A stretch of 63,726 nucleotides of DNA from Mesorhizobium hawassense (GTDB lineage: Bacteria; Pseudomonadota; Alphaproteobacteria; Rhizobiales; Rhizobiaceae): positions 1 through 63,726 of the forward strand of contig NZ_QMBP01000027.1 in assembly GCF_003289945.1 (NCBI RefSeq), given 5' to 3'. Positions 34,335 to 42,367 of the stretch are shown here, piece after piece; the first letter of the stretch is position 1; every line of letters begins with the position of its first letter. The position numbers and the translations under genes are program-made. Under the pieces are notes generated by a model, which saw only the letters and a program-made list of their open reading frames with translations, was not told the origin of the DNA and made no database searches.

Positions 34335-35008
34335 GGCGCCGGATCGTCGTGGCGCAAGAGATAGCCGAGGCCGCGCAAGGTGGCGATCTGGACGCGTGAA
34401 CCCTCAAGCTTCTTGCGCAGGCGGTGCACATAGATCTCGATGGCGCTGGGGTCGGCGTCGGTCTCGAAGTCGTATATCGCGGCCGAGAGCGCTGCCTTGC
34501 TCACCGTGCGCCCGGCCTTGACGACGAGCTGTTCCAGCACCGCGTGCTCGCGCGGCGTCAGCGACAGCGTCGCGCCGCTGAGCGAGAACAGCCGGGTGTT
34601 GGTGTCGAAGACGAGATCGCCGCAGGCAATGACCGGCGCGGTGCGGTCATTGGCGCGGCGAAGTTGCACGCGGATGCGCGCTTCCAGCTCTTCGATCTGG
34701 AAGGGTTTGGCCAGATAGTCGTCGGCGCCTTCGTTGAGGCCCTTGACCCGGCCGTCGAGGCTGGCATTGGCGGTGAGCACGATCACCGGCACCGGGTTGC
34801 CGCGCGCCCGCAACCTTTTCAGCACCTCCATGCCACCCATGCGGGGCAGGGCGAGGTCGAGGATGATCAGGGCATGATCGCCGGCGGCCAAGGCGTGCTC
34901 GACATCCTCGCCGTCATGCACGACGTCGACGACATAGCTCGCCTGGCGCAGCGTCTTGCTCAGCCAATCGGCCAGTTCGCGATTGTCCTCGACAAGCAGC
35001 AGCCGCAT
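34331..35008 (-). CDS. OmpR/PhoB-type response regulator
   Basis: A 225-residue regulator. The receiver has E7-D8, phospho-acceptor D51 (ILDLALP), T79 and K101. The C-terminal winged helix (~130-222) contains LTPREHAVLEQLV, IEIYVHRLRKKLEGS and TLRGLGYLL. I start at ATG 35008; upstream in-frame sequence to 35182 is not protein-like. It precedes and overlaps the TctE-like kinase gene. Its own promoter must lie in the 35009-35483 gap, which also holds a TetR-like palindrome. Confidence 0.92.
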   Translation of the reverse strand: MRLLLVEDNRELADWLSKTLRQASYVVDVVHDGEDVEHALAAGDHALIILDLALPRMGGMEVLKRLRARGNPVPVIVLTANASLDGRVKGLNEGADDYLAKPFQIEELEARIRVQLRRANDRTAPVIACGDLVFDTNTRLFSLSGATLSLTPREHAVLEQLVVKAGRTVSKAALSAAIYDFETDADPSAIEIYVHRLRKKLEGSRVQIATLRGLGYLLRHDDPAP

Positions 35009-35184
35009 CGTTCGTCGCTGTTTCCTCCCAACGGCGCCGGCCTTCGCCAAAGGCGGCGTCCGAATTGGTCCCTCGAGCCCAACCGATAGTATCGATCCGC
35101 CCTCAAGGCAAACGTGGTTTGCCGGCGGTCGCCACCACAGCCATTGCGCCTGTCGGGTCGCCTCGTCGCTCGGACAAGTCATAA

Positions 35185-35201
35185 AACCGAACCGTTCGGT
35201 T
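35185..35201. promoter_or_regulatory. TetR-type operator-like palindrome, copy 1
   Basis: AACCGAACCGTTCGGTT is a perfect 17-bp palindrome around the central C at 35193. The ACCGAAC/GTTCGGT arms are typical of operators bound by TetR-family repressors. No TetR gene occurs in the window. Confidence 0.6.
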
Positions 35202-35342
35202 CAATTTATGTTGACGGTTCGTGTAGTCACGGTGAACGCTGGCACGACGGACTTGGGTGCCAACTCGCCAGGCGATCTTCGTAACTCATTGATATAAAAC
35301 AATTAGAATATGACCGCCGCGCCGATCACATAGTTTCAATGT

Positions 35343-35363
35343 CGAACCGAACGGTTCGGTTCG
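35343..35363. promoter_or_regulatory. TetR-type operator-like palindrome, copy 2
   Basis: A 21-bp perfect palindrome (arms CGAACCGAAC and GTTCGGTTCG around G35353). The core is the same as copy 1, 160 bp away centre to centre. The even distance of about 15 helical turns would suit looping or cooperative binding. Confidence 0.6.
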
Positions 35364-35483
35364 CAAATTTTCGTGATTGGAACTGGCAGCAGGGCAGACC
35401 CATTTCGGGATGGTCCGAGCGACGCGAGTTTCCATCAAGGCACGCCACTAGACGGACAGGACTTTGAATCCGGAGTACTTTAA

Positions 35484-35717
35484 ATGACCAAGATTGCTCT
35501 TACCGCCGCCGCCCTCCTCGTCGCCACGAGCGGCGCCTTCGCCAGCAGCGATCATTATGGTTCCGACAACGTCAACCAGCCGGCCGTGACCGCTCCCGCG
35601 GGCAACGTCGACAACAGCATCACCGGCTCGATCCGCACGTTCGAGCAGCGCGATCTCCACATCACGCCTGACCAGAACCAGCCGCAGTCGGGCCAGGGCA
35701 TCTGGGGCAACCACTAA
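35484..35717 (+). CDS. DUF680-type small secreted protein, copy 1
   Basis: A 77-residue precursor. The signal peptide MTKIALTAAALLVATSGAFA is followed by SSDHYGSDNVNQPAV, a disordered middle and the terminal motif QSGQGIWGNH. This is the Rhizobiales-restricted DUF680 pattern of small periplasmic proteins. First of four tandem paralogs. The DNA around the start closely matches that of copy 2 at 35775, so the pair arose by recent duplication. Function unknown. Confidence 0.8.
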   Translation: MTKIALTAAALLVATSGAFASSDHYGSDNVNQPAVTAPAGNVDNSITGSIRTFEQRDLHITPDQNQPQSGQGIWGNH

Positions 35718-35774
35718 GCCATTCCCGGCCCTGACCAGATCCAATCCATCAGCTTCAAATCTGGAGTAACTCAA

Positions 35775-35981
35775 ATGACCAAGATCGCTCTTACCGCCGC
35801 CGCCCTTCTCGTTGCCACCGGCGCCGCTTTCGCCGGCTCGGACAATTACGGCTCGGCCAATGCCAACCAGCCGGCCGCTTCGGTCGACACCTCGTTCACC
35901 GCTTCGATCAAGAAATCGGACGCGGATGCGCAGAAGCCGGTCGTCCAGGGCGCCAATCACGACCTGTTCGGCAACCGCTAA
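35775..35981 (+). CDS. DUF680-type small secreted protein, copy 2
   Basis: A 68-residue precursor nearly identical to copy 1 in the signal peptide (MTKIALTAAALLVATGAAFA) and in its leader DNA (GGAGTA-n-TCAAATGACC). The mature part begins GSDNYGSANANQPAA and ends in HDLFGNR instead of IWGNH. A good terminator follows at 36008. Confidence 0.8.
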   Translation: MTKIALTAAALLVATGAAFAGSDNYGSANANQPAASVDTSFTASIKKSDADAQKPVVQGANHDLFGNR

Positions 35982-36007
35982 TCGGTTCTATCCGCGACAG
36001 ACATCAA

Positions 36008-36034
36008 AGCGGCGGGCTGGTCCCGCCGCTTCGC
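36008..36034 (+). terminator. Terminator after DUF680 copy 2
   Basis: AGCGGCGGG-CTGGT-CCCGCCGCT forms a nine-bp perfect stem, followed within three bases by CTTTT. Strong rho-independent terminator shape. Confidence 0.8.
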
Positions 36035-36260
36035 TTTTATGCGGCCGGCTATGTACGAAACCTGAATCTGACGCCGAGCTGTCCCGCGTATCCCATTGTT
36101 CAGGATCGCTTTTTTCATCAGCGTCGCGGCTCGCGCTTTTGAGCGCTCGGCGAAAAACGATCCTTGCTCGGGAATAATTCCAGGCCGTCACCGGTCTTGT
36201 CGGCAGCGGGCCATCCTCCCAAGGCGCCGCCGATGAAACGACAGGACAAGGAACATTGAG

Positions 36261-36506
36261 ATGACCAGGATCGCATTCGTTGCGGCCGCCATGCTCGTCG
36301 CTGCCATGGGCAGCGCCTCTGCCGGCAGCGACCACTATGGCGCCGACACCGCCAACCAGCCGACCGCCGGCGCCGACCACATGATGACCAGTTCGATCCG
36401 CGTGCGGGACATGGCGCAGCAGCAAACCCCGGTGGCCACCGCGACCAGCCAGACCGCCGCCGACATCATCGCCCGGCACAACGACGACGGTCTCTGGGGG
36501 CGCTGA
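36261..36506 (+). CDS. DUF680-type small secreted protein, copy 3
   Basis: An 81-residue precursor: MTRIAFVAAAMLVAAMGSASA signal, then GSDHYGADTANQPTAGADHM, ending DDGLWGR. It is more diverged than copies 1 and 2 but has the same plan. The gap before it (35982-36260) contains the terminator and no gene, so it has its own promoter. Confidence 0.78.
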   Translation: MTRIAFVAAAMLVAAMGSASAGSDHYGADTANQPTAGADHMMTSSIRVRDMAQQQTPVATATSQTAADIIARHNDDGLWGR

Positions 36507-36557
36507 CGCCTCGACCATCCTCGAAACCTCCACCATTCAACGACAGGAACTTCTGAA

Positions 36558-36803
36558 ATGACCAGGATCGCTCTCACCACTGCCGCAATGCTTCTCGCCA
36601 TGGGCTCCGCCTTCGCCGGCAGCGACCATTACGGCGACACCAATGCCAACCAGTCGACAGTCGGCGTCGACCGCGGCCTCACCGCCTCGGTCCGCAAGCA
36701 TGACGTCGCCAAGTCGGCCAATGTCGATACCTCGATGACCACCGGCTCGGCTATGCCCGACAGCTTTCCGCCGGAATCCGGCCAGGGCATCTGGGGCAAC
36801 TGA
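36558..36803 (+). CDS. DUF680-type small secreted protein, copy 4
   Basis: An 81-residue precursor: MTRIALTTAAMLLAMGSAFA signal, GSDHYGDTNANQSTVGVD, ending SGQGIWGN as in copy 1. The start has CAGGAAC upstream. It follows copy 3 after 51 bases and is closed by a terminator hairpin at 36828. Copies 3 and 4 appear to be a second transcript unit. Confidence 0.8.
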   Translation: MTRIALTTAAMLLAMGSAFAGSDHYGDTNANQSTVGVDRGLTASVRKHDVAKSANVDTSMTTGSAMPDSFPPESGQGIWGN

Positions 36804-36827
36804 TTTCTTCGCGCCTCACAATGCCAA

Positions 36828-36852
36828 AGGCGGCGGGCTTGCTCCGCCGCCT
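36828..36852 (+). terminator. Terminator closing the DUF680 array
   Basis: AGGCGGCGG and CCGCCGCCT form a nine-bp stem around GCTTGCT, followed by ATCTGTTT. It lies between the array and the convergent sixA gene. Confidence 0.75.
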
Positions 36853-36890
36853 ATCTGTTTGGCGCTCGCGGCCTCTTCCCGAGGGGGGAA

Positions 36891-37409
36891 TTACGCAGCC
36901 AGGTCCTTCGGTTTGAGGCAATGCGTCAGCTGGGCGTCGCCAAAGGCCAGGTCCGACCAGTCGTCCTCGAGCGTGAAACGGGCGAGCGCCCCGGTCGGGA
37001 ATTTCTCCCTGATCTTGTCAAACACACGCGCATCCGACCCGGCCCCGGCCAGCCGCAGCGCGAAGTCCTGCAGGCCGGGATTGTGGCCGATCACCAGCAG
37101 GCTCGTCGCCTTCGCCTGCCGCACGCGCGTCAGGATGGCGGCAGGGGCGGCTTCATAGAGCTCGTCGGCAAATTGCGCCGGCACATGTCTGGGCAGCTCG
37201 GCCGCGATCAGCCGCCAGGTCTCGCGGGTGCGCAGTGCCGGCGAGACCAGCGCCAGATCCGGCAGCCAGCCGCGCCGGGCAAGCTCCCGGCCCATCAGCG
37301 GCGCGGTCTTTTGCCCGCGCGGCCCGAGCGGCCGGTCGAAGTCGGCGAGGGAGGAATCGTCCCAGCTCGACTTGGCGTGGCGCAGGATGAGCAACTGTTT
37401 CACAGGCAT
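36891..37409 (-). CDS. sixA: SixA-type phosphohistidine phosphatase
   Basis: A 172-residue member of the histidine phosphatase (RHG) superfamily. The catalytic RHAKSSWDD motif is at residues 10-18 and the second His lies in VIGHNPGLQD. These are cytoplasmic phosphatases that dephosphorylate phosphohistidine on HPt or PTS proteins. It is the last gene of a leftward cluster after purM, purN and a broken gene, only three bases after the latter. The link to purine genes is positional. Confidence 0.88.
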   Translation of the reverse strand: MPVKQLLILRHAKSSWDDSSLADFDRPLGPRGQKTAPLMGRELARRGWLPDLALVSPALRTRETWRLIAAELPRHVPAQFADELYEAAPAAILTRVRQAKATSLLVIGHNPGLQDFALRLAGAGSDARVFDKIREKFPTGALARFTLEDDWSDLAFGDAQLTHCLKPKDLAA

Positions 37410-37412
37410 CGA

Positions 37413-37726
37413 TCAGGACCAGGGAATCTCGGCGTTGAAATCCTCGCCATGCCTACCACCGCATCTTGCGCCCGTCTCGGCATCGAAAGCGGCCGTAAGC
37501 ACGCCGAAGACGAAGAGGCCCACGCGCTGCTCGTCCTTGTCCCATTTCACCGCGATGTCGGCCTCGGTGATCGACCAGGCTCCGGATCGAACGTGGATCG
37601 CGCCGACAATTGAGCCATCGGGTTCGTACAATAGGCTGTGGCGCTTTGCGGTCCGTCCTCTTCTTCATACTCGAAGACGCCGGCCAGATCGCCTTTGGTG
37701 CGGACCGCGCTGTCGAAGATCTCCAA
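37413..37726 (-). pseudogene. Frameshifted hypothetical gene between purN and sixA
   Basis: Two frames together make one protein. From TTG 37726 the first frame reads MEIFDSAVRTKGDLAGVFEYEEE...SATAY. The second, from ~37631, continues as YEPDGSIVGAIHVRSGAWSI and ends EDFNAEIPWS. The 314-base span is one base short of 105 codons, so a single lost base near 37633 (in TATTGTACG) joins them. It could be a true frameshift mutation or a sequencing error. The intact protein would be ~104 residues with a beta-rich look. I recognise no domain. Confidence 0.65.
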
Positions 37727-37752
37727 AGGCTCCAGATCCTGACAGGTTCAAA

Positions 37753-38460
37753 CTACGGCGTGATCCGCGCCAGCTGTTCGAGGTCGGTTTCCTCGCGCAG
37801 CGGGTCCGGCGCCATCACCACCGAGGTGGCGTTGTCGGCATCGTCGGCGAAATGCGCGAGGACGGTGTGGCCCTTTTCCATGCGCGCCTTGCCTTCGGCG
37901 ACCAGACCCAGCGCCAGCGGATAGAGCCGGTGTTCGACCTTCAGCACCCGCGCGGCCAGCGTGTCCTCATTGTCGCCGACCATGACCGGCACGGCGGCCT
38001 GCGCGATGATCGGGCCGTCATCCATCTCGGACGTGACGAAATGCACCGAGCAGCCATGGATGCGCACGCCCGCGCGGATGGCGCGGGCATGCGTGTCCAG
38101 CCCCTTGAAGGCCGGCAGCAGGGCAGGGTGGATGTTGACCATCCGCCCCTGCCATTTCTCGACGAGGCCGCGTCCGAGGATGCGCATATAGCCGGCCAGG
38201 GCCACGATGTCGGCGCCGAAGCCGGTGAGCGCGGCATCGATCGCGGCGTCATAGGCATCCTTGTTCGGATGGTCGGCGCGCTGGATGACCTTGGTGGCGA
38301 TGCCGCGCGACTGGGCGATGCCGAGACCGGCGGCGTTGGCGCGGTCGGAGATGACGCCGACGATCTCGGCCGGATAGGTCGGGTCGCTGGCCGCCGCGAT
38401 CAGCGCCGTCATGTTGGAGCCGCGCCCCGAAATCAGGACGACCGTGCGTTTCCTGCTCAT
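37753..38460 (-). CDS. purN: Phosphoribosylglycinamide formyltransferase
   Basis: A 235-residue PurN, which transfers a formyl group from 10-formyl-THF to GAR in purine synthesis. The family motifs are VLISGRGSNMTAL at the N terminus and GYMRILGRGLV, MVNIHPALLPAFKGLDTHARAI and the HFVTSEMDDGPIIAQ segment with catalytic Asp. It overlaps purM by four bases (ATGA), so translation is coupled. Length is slightly above the usual ~200, due to an extended acidic C terminus. Confidence 0.95.
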   Translation of the reverse strand: MSRKRTVVLISGRGSNMTALIAAASDPTYPAEIVGVISDRANAAGLGIAQSRGIATKVIQRADHPNKDAYDAAIDAALTGFGADIVALAGYMRILGRGLVEKWQGRMVNIHPALLPAFKGLDTHARAIRAGVRIHGCSVHFVTSEMDDGPIIAQAAVPVMVGDNEDTLAARVLKVEHRLYPLALGLVAEGKARMEKGHTVLAHFADDADNATSVVMAPDPLREETDLEQLARITP

Positions 38461-39536
38461 AGGCCGATCGAGCCCCGATAGATGACGCCGGCGTCGCGGC
38501 GCGGCACGATGCGGCCGATCGGCGTCACCGTCTCGCCGGCTTCCTGCAGCACTGCCGCGACCTGTGCCGCCTGGCCGGAGGCGACGGCGAGGACCATGCC
38601 TATGCCGCAGTTGAAGGTGCGCATCATTTCTTCCGGCGCGACGCCGCCGGCCTTTGCCAGCCACGAGAACACCGGCGGCACGTCGATCGCCTCGAGGTCG
38701 AGCTCGGCCGAAAAATCCTTGGGCAGCACGCGCGGAATGTTCTCCGGAAAACCGCCGCCGGTGATGTGGGCGAGCGCCTTGATGCCATGCGTGTTGCGGA
38801 TCGCCTTGAGGATCGACTTCACATAGATGCGCGTCGGCTCGAGCAGCGCCTCGGCAAGGCTGAGCTCGTCGTTGAACGGCGCCGGATCGCTCCAGCCAAG
38901 CCCGCTCGCCGCAACGATACGGCGCACCAGCGAAAAGCCGTTGGAGTGCAGGCCGGAGGAGGAGAGGCCAAGCAGTACGTCGCCCTCGACGATATCGTCG
39001 GTCGGCAGCAACTGGCCGCGCTCGGCCGCGCCCACGGCGAAGCCGGCAAGGTCGTAATCCTTGTGGTGATACATGCCGGGCATTTCCGCGGTCTCGCCGC
39101 CGATCAGCGCGCAGCCGGCCTGCCGGCAGCCCTGCGCGATGCCGCCGACGATCGAAGCGCCCTGGTCGGGGTCGAGCTTGCCGGTGGCGAAATAGTCGAG
39201 GAAGAACAGGGGCTCGGCGCCCTGCACGACGATGTCGTTGACGCACATGGCGACGAGGTCGATGCCGATCGTGTCGTGCTTGCCCGCATCGATGGCGATC
39301 TTGAGCTTGGTGCCGACGCCGTCATTGGCGGCGACCAGCACCGGATCGGTGAAGCCGGCGGCCTTCAGGTCGAACAGTCCGCCGAAGCCGCCGATCTCGC
39401 CGTCGGCGCCAGGCCGGCGGGTGGCGCGCACCAGCGGCTTGATCTTCTCGACCATCAAATTGCCGGCATCGATGTCGACGCCCGCCTCGGCATAGGTGAG
39501 CCCGTTCTTGCGCTTGGCCTGATCGCCCTTGCTCAT
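38457..39536 (-). CDS. purM: Phosphoribosylformylglycinamidine cyclo-ligase
   Basis: A 359-residue PurM (AIR synthetase), the fifth step of purine synthesis. It begins MSKGDQAKRKNGLTYAEAG and has the ATP/FGAM-binding stretches VAANDGVGTKLKIA, DLVAMCVNDIVVQGAEPLFFLD, IGGETAEMPG and ITGGGFPENIPRVLP. ATG 39536 gives the family length; the in-frame extension to 39734 is a repeat-derived region. It precedes purN in the same operon, the standard Rhizobiales order. Confidence 0.96.
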   Translation of the reverse strand: MSKGDQAKRKNGLTYAEAGVDIDAGNLMVEKIKPLVRATRRPGADGEIGGFGGLFDLKAAGFTDPVLVAANDGVGTKLKIAIDAGKHDTIGIDLVAMCVNDIVVQGAEPLFFLDYFATGKLDPDQGASIVGGIAQGCRQAGCALIGGETAEMPGMYHHKDYDLAGFAVGAAERGQLLPTDDIVEGDVLLGLSSSGLHSNGFSLVRRIVAASGLGWSDPAPFNDELSLAEALLEPTRIYVKSILKAIRNTHGIKALAHITGGGFPENIPRVLPKDFSAELDLEAIDVPPVFSWLAKAGGVAPEEMMRTFNCGIGMVLAVASGQAAQVAAVLQEAGETVTPIGRIVPRRDAGVIYRGSIGL

Positions 39537-39654
39537 CGTCGGCTCGTCCCTGTTTCCATTGCGGGCTCTTCGCATGAATGGTTTCGGGGAGCAAGGATGA
39601 CGGTCGTCGAGGCGGACAAAACCGTGGAAAGCGGACGAGGCGCGGAAACTGCCA

Positions 39655-39702
39655 ATCTCCCTCCTCGTGGGGGAGATGTCCGGCAGGACAGAGGGGGGGC
39701 GC
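39655..39702. repeat. Palindromic repeat, left copy flanking the Imm52-like gene
   Basis: ATCTCCCTCCTCGTGGGGGAGAT hairpin followed by GTCCGGCAGGAC and GAGGGGGGGCGC. The same ~47-bp unit occurs inverted at 40470-40516, with the immunity-like gene between the two. Confidence 0.7.
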
Positions 39703-39730
39703 TGTCCCGCCGGCTTCGCGAGTATGACAG

Positions 39731-40393
39731 TCAAATCTCTTCTAGAAAGGATGCCACCGCTTCATCCACCCACATACGCCCGTTAGGAACAGCAAGCACT
39801 TTTCCCACGGTTCGTTGTTGCGACGCCAAGCCCTGTTGTTGTTGGTAATACGCGTATTGGGCACGGGTCGGATACTCACGGCTGCCAGCCGGATGCCCTT
39901 CCTGAACGTCCCGCCAGATCGAACCCCAGGCTGGTTCCCAGATTTCGACGAATCTGTGGAATAGGGCGAGCAAGGTTCCAGCCTCCAGTGGCTGGGCATC
40001 GGCCATACAGGTGAGTTCCAGGCTAGCGATGTTCTGGCTGTCTTCTGACAGATATTCGGAATACGCCCCGCAATGGACGGATGTCGCTGCCTCGATGCCT
40101 CCGCGGCGCTGGTTCCAAAGTGAAACGCGGTAACCTAATTCCGGTATCGGCTGGCGCGGCGGCATGTCGGTCTTGTTTTGACCTTTTTGCAGCAGCCGGA
40201 ATAGTTCCACGGATGCCGAGGTGTCTATCGGTTCGGATGCCATCGCCTTTTTTAAGGATCTTGCCAGCGGACCCCAGCCTGCGAGCCTTTTGTCCGCTGC
40301 AGCCAGTGTTCGGAAATGCGCTTGAAGTTGCGGGATCAAATCCTCGGCAGTGCGTTTCCTTGGTCCCCAATATACGTAAATCTTGACCGACAT
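39731..40393 (-). CDS. Immunity protein 52-like protein
   Basis: A 220-residue soluble protein. The start VKIYVYWGPRKRTAEDLIPQL, with the YWG motif and WGPLARSLKKA following, matches my recollection of the Imm52 family of polymorphic-toxin immunity proteins. The middle has ELGYRVSLWNQRRGG and the end VLAVPNGRMWVDEAVASFL. No toxin gene is adjacent, so it would be an orphan immunity gene, a common trait of such loci. It is enclosed by inverted copies of a palindromic repeat (39655-39702, 40470-40516). Family assignment is moderately sure. Confidence 0.5.
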   Translation of the reverse strand: MSVKIYVYWGPRKRTAEDLIPQLQAHFRTLAAADKRLAGWGPLARSLKKAMASEPIDTSASVELFRLLQKGQNKTDMPPRQPIPELGYRVSLWNQRRGGIEAATSVHCGAYSEYLSEDSQNIASLELTCMADAQPLEAGTLLALFHRFVEIWEPAWGSIWRDVQEGHPAGSREYPTRAQYAYYQQQQGLASQQRTVGKVLAVPNGRMWVDEAVASFLEEI

Positions 40394-40469
40394 GCTGCGC
40401 GCCTCCCTATGGCATGTAGCCTATCAGCTTCTTCCACAGGTCTCTTGGCCCAAAAGCCGGCGTTCCTTC

Positions 40470-40516
40470 GCGCCCCCCTCTGGCCTGCCGGCCATCTCCC
40501 CCACGAGGGGGGAGAT
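40470..40516. repeat. Palindromic repeat, right copy flanking the Imm52-like gene (inverted)
   Basis: GCGCCCCCCTCTGGCC...GGCCATCTCCCCCACGAGGGGGGAGAT is the reverse complement of the 39655-39702 unit with a few substitutions. Confidence 0.7.
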
Positions 40517-40589
40517 CAGCAGTTCGTCCCTTGCGCCAATCCCCCATCTCCCTCATCTTTTTCCCAACAAAAACACGACGGGACCTCAC

Positions 40590-41207
40590 GTGACCCTTCC
40601 CAACATGATCACGATCATGCGCCTGCTTTTGGTGCCCGCCGTGGTGCTGGCCATGCTGCAGTCGCTTTGGGGCTGGGCCTTCGCCGGCTTCCTCGTCGCC
40701 GGCATTTCCGATGGCGTCGACGGCTTCATAGCGCGCCGCTGGAACCAGTCGTCCCGCCTCGGCGCCTATCTCGATCCGGTCGCCGACAAGCTTTTGCTGG
40801 TCTCGGTCTTCGTGGTCATGGGTTTTGCCGGCGAACTGCCGCTGTGGCTGGTGGTGACCATGGTCTCGCGCGACGGGTTGATCGTCTGCGCCGTGCTGTT
40901 GTCGAGCGTCATGAGCCATCCGGTCGAGGTGAAGCCGCTCTTCGTGTCGAAGGCCAATACCGCCGCGCAGATCGTGCTGGCGGCGGTGGTGCTGGGCGAA
41001 CTCGCCTTCTCTGTGCATCTGGGTCCGCTGCGGACCGCGCTCATATTGCTGACCGGGGTCTTGACCGTGGCTTCGGCCGCGGCCTATCTCGTGGCTTGGC
41101 TAAGGCATATGAGCGGCTATGGCGAAGGCTCCCAGACGAGCAACTCCCGTACAGGCGACACCAAGTCGGGCATCGGCAAGTCGGGAGGCTCCAGCACCGG
41201 CCCCTGA
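40590..41207 (+). CDS. CDP-alcohol phosphatidyltransferase
   Basis: A 205-residue membrane enzyme of phospholipid synthesis. The catalytic signature D-G-x2-[DA]-x..R-x8-G-x3-D-x3-D is seen as DGVDGFIARRWNQSSRLG and AYLDPVADK. Six hydrophobic helices fit the family. The start is GTG 40590; earlier in-frame codons belong to a repeat. The product is probably phosphatidylglycerol phosphate or a related lipid (PgsA-like), but the alcohol acceptor cannot be assigned. It overlaps the PerM gene by 89 bases. Confidence 0.88.
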   Translation: MTLPNMITIMRLLLVPAVVLAMLQSLWGWAFAGFLVAGISDGVDGFIARRWNQSSRLGAYLDPVADKLLLVSVFVVMGFAGELPLWLVVTMVSRDGLIVCAVLLSSVMSHPVEVKPLFVSKANTAAQIVLAAVVLGELAFSVHLGPLRTALILLTGVLTVASAAAYLVAWLRHMSGYGEGSQTSNSRTGDTKSGIGKSGGSSTGP

Positions 41208-42366
41208 CAACGATGCCGCCGTGATCGCGGCTGACGACGGCTCGGGCGGGCTTCGCCGCCAGGTTTTCTTCTGGCTGGCGACGGCCGTTCTGCTGGCGCT
41301 GTTCCTCTACATCTTCTCCGGCATCCTCTTGCCCTTCGTCGCCGGCATGGTGCTCGCCTATTTTCTCGATCCGGTCGCCGACTGGCTGCAGCGGCTCGGC
41401 CTCTCGCGCCTGATGGCGACGGTGGTGATCTTGATCGCCTTCATCGTTGTCGTGGTTCTTGCCTTCGTCATCCTGGTGCCGGTGCTGGCCACGCAGATGG
41501 CCGATTTCGGCCGCAAGCTGCCGGAATATTTGACGCGGCTGCAGTCGCTGATCACCAGCTTCGATCCGAAATGGCTGGAGCAGCGTTTCGGCGTCAATGC
41601 CGGCAGCCTGCGTGACGGGCTGAACTCGCTCTTGACCTCCGGCTTCAGCCTTTTGACCACCGTCTTCACCTCGATCTGGAGTTCGGGCGTGGCGCTGGTC
41701 TCGGTGGTCAGCCTGTTCGTCGTCACCCCTGTCGTCGCCTTCTACATGCTGCTCGACTGGGACCGGATGGTGGCCGAAGTCGATGGCTGGGTGCCGCGCG
41801 ACTATGTCGAGACGGTGCGCGCGCTTGCCCGCGACATCAACACCGCCACCGCCGGCTTCGTGCGCGGGCAGGGCACGCTCTGCCTAGTGCTCGGCGCCAT
41901 GTACGCCACCGGCCTGACCTTCACCGGATTGAATTTCGCCATCCTGATCGGCCTCTTTGCCGGCCTGATCTCCTTTATCCCCTATGTCGGCTCGCTGACC
42001 GGTCTGGTGCTCGCAGTCGGCGTCGCCTTCGTCCAGTTCTGGCCGGACTGGACGATGATCGTGGCGGTGGCCTGCGTGTTCTTCGTCGGCCAGTTCATCG
42101 AGGGCAACATCCTGCAGCCCCGGCTGGTCGGAAAGAGCGTCGGCCTGCATCCGGTCTGGCTGATGTTTGCGCTGTTTGCCTTCGGCGCGCTGTTCGGCTT
42201 CGTCGGCCTGTTGATTGCCGTGCCGGCGTCGGCGGCGATTGCCGTTCTGGTGCGCTTCGCCATCGCCCGCTATCTCGAATCGCCGCTTTACAAGGGCCAC
42301 GCAGGCGGGCCGGTGGCGCCATTGCCGGCTGATCGCGGCGGCGGCCATCGCTCGACGCGGGGCTGA
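41119..42366 (+). CDS. AI-2E family (PerM-like) membrane protein
   Basis: A 415-residue membrane protein of the AI-2 exporter/PerM family. The N-terminal ~45 residues are Pro/Ala-rich and cytoplasmic. Then come about eight helices (VFFWLATAVLLALFLYIFS, VVILIAFIVVVVLAFVILV, LISFIPYVGSLTGLVLAVG), the family motif VGQFIEGNILQPRLVGKSVGLHP and a basic tail. Its start lies 89 bases inside the preceding gene. It is followed by hdaA one base after its stop. Transport substrate is not known for most members. Confidence 0.9.
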   Translation: MAKAPRRATPVQATPSRASASREAPAPAPDNDAAVIAADDGSGGLRRQVFFWLATAVLLALFLYIFSGILLPFVAGMVLAYFLDPVADWLQRLGLSRLMATVVILIAFIVVVVLAFVILVPVLATQMADFGRKLPEYLTRLQSLITSFDPKWLEQRFGVNAGSLRDGLNSLLTSGFSLLTTVFTSIWSSGVALVSVVSLFVVTPVVAFYMLLDWDRMVAEVDGWVPRDYVETVRALARDINTATAGFVRGQGTLCLVLGAMYATGLTFTGLNFAILIGLFAGLISFIPYVGSLTGLVLAVGVAFVQFWPDWTMIVAVACVFFVGQFIEGNILQPRLVGKSVGLHPVWLMFALFAFGALFGFVGLLIAVPASAAIAVLVRFAIARYLESPLYKGHAGGPVAPLPADRGGGHRSTRG

Positions 42367-42367
42367 A

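Larger units (their letters stand above)
35009..35483. promoter_or_regulatory. 475-base intergenic region with two strong palindromes
   Basis: No convincing ORF is present. The region separates the divergent response regulator and DUF680 genes and contains two copies of an ACCGAAC-N-GTTCGGT palindrome (35185-35201, 35343-35363). A moderately AT-rich part at 35203-35340 lies between them (GATATAAAACAATTAGAATATGACC). It looks like a regulatory hub. Confidence 0.6.
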
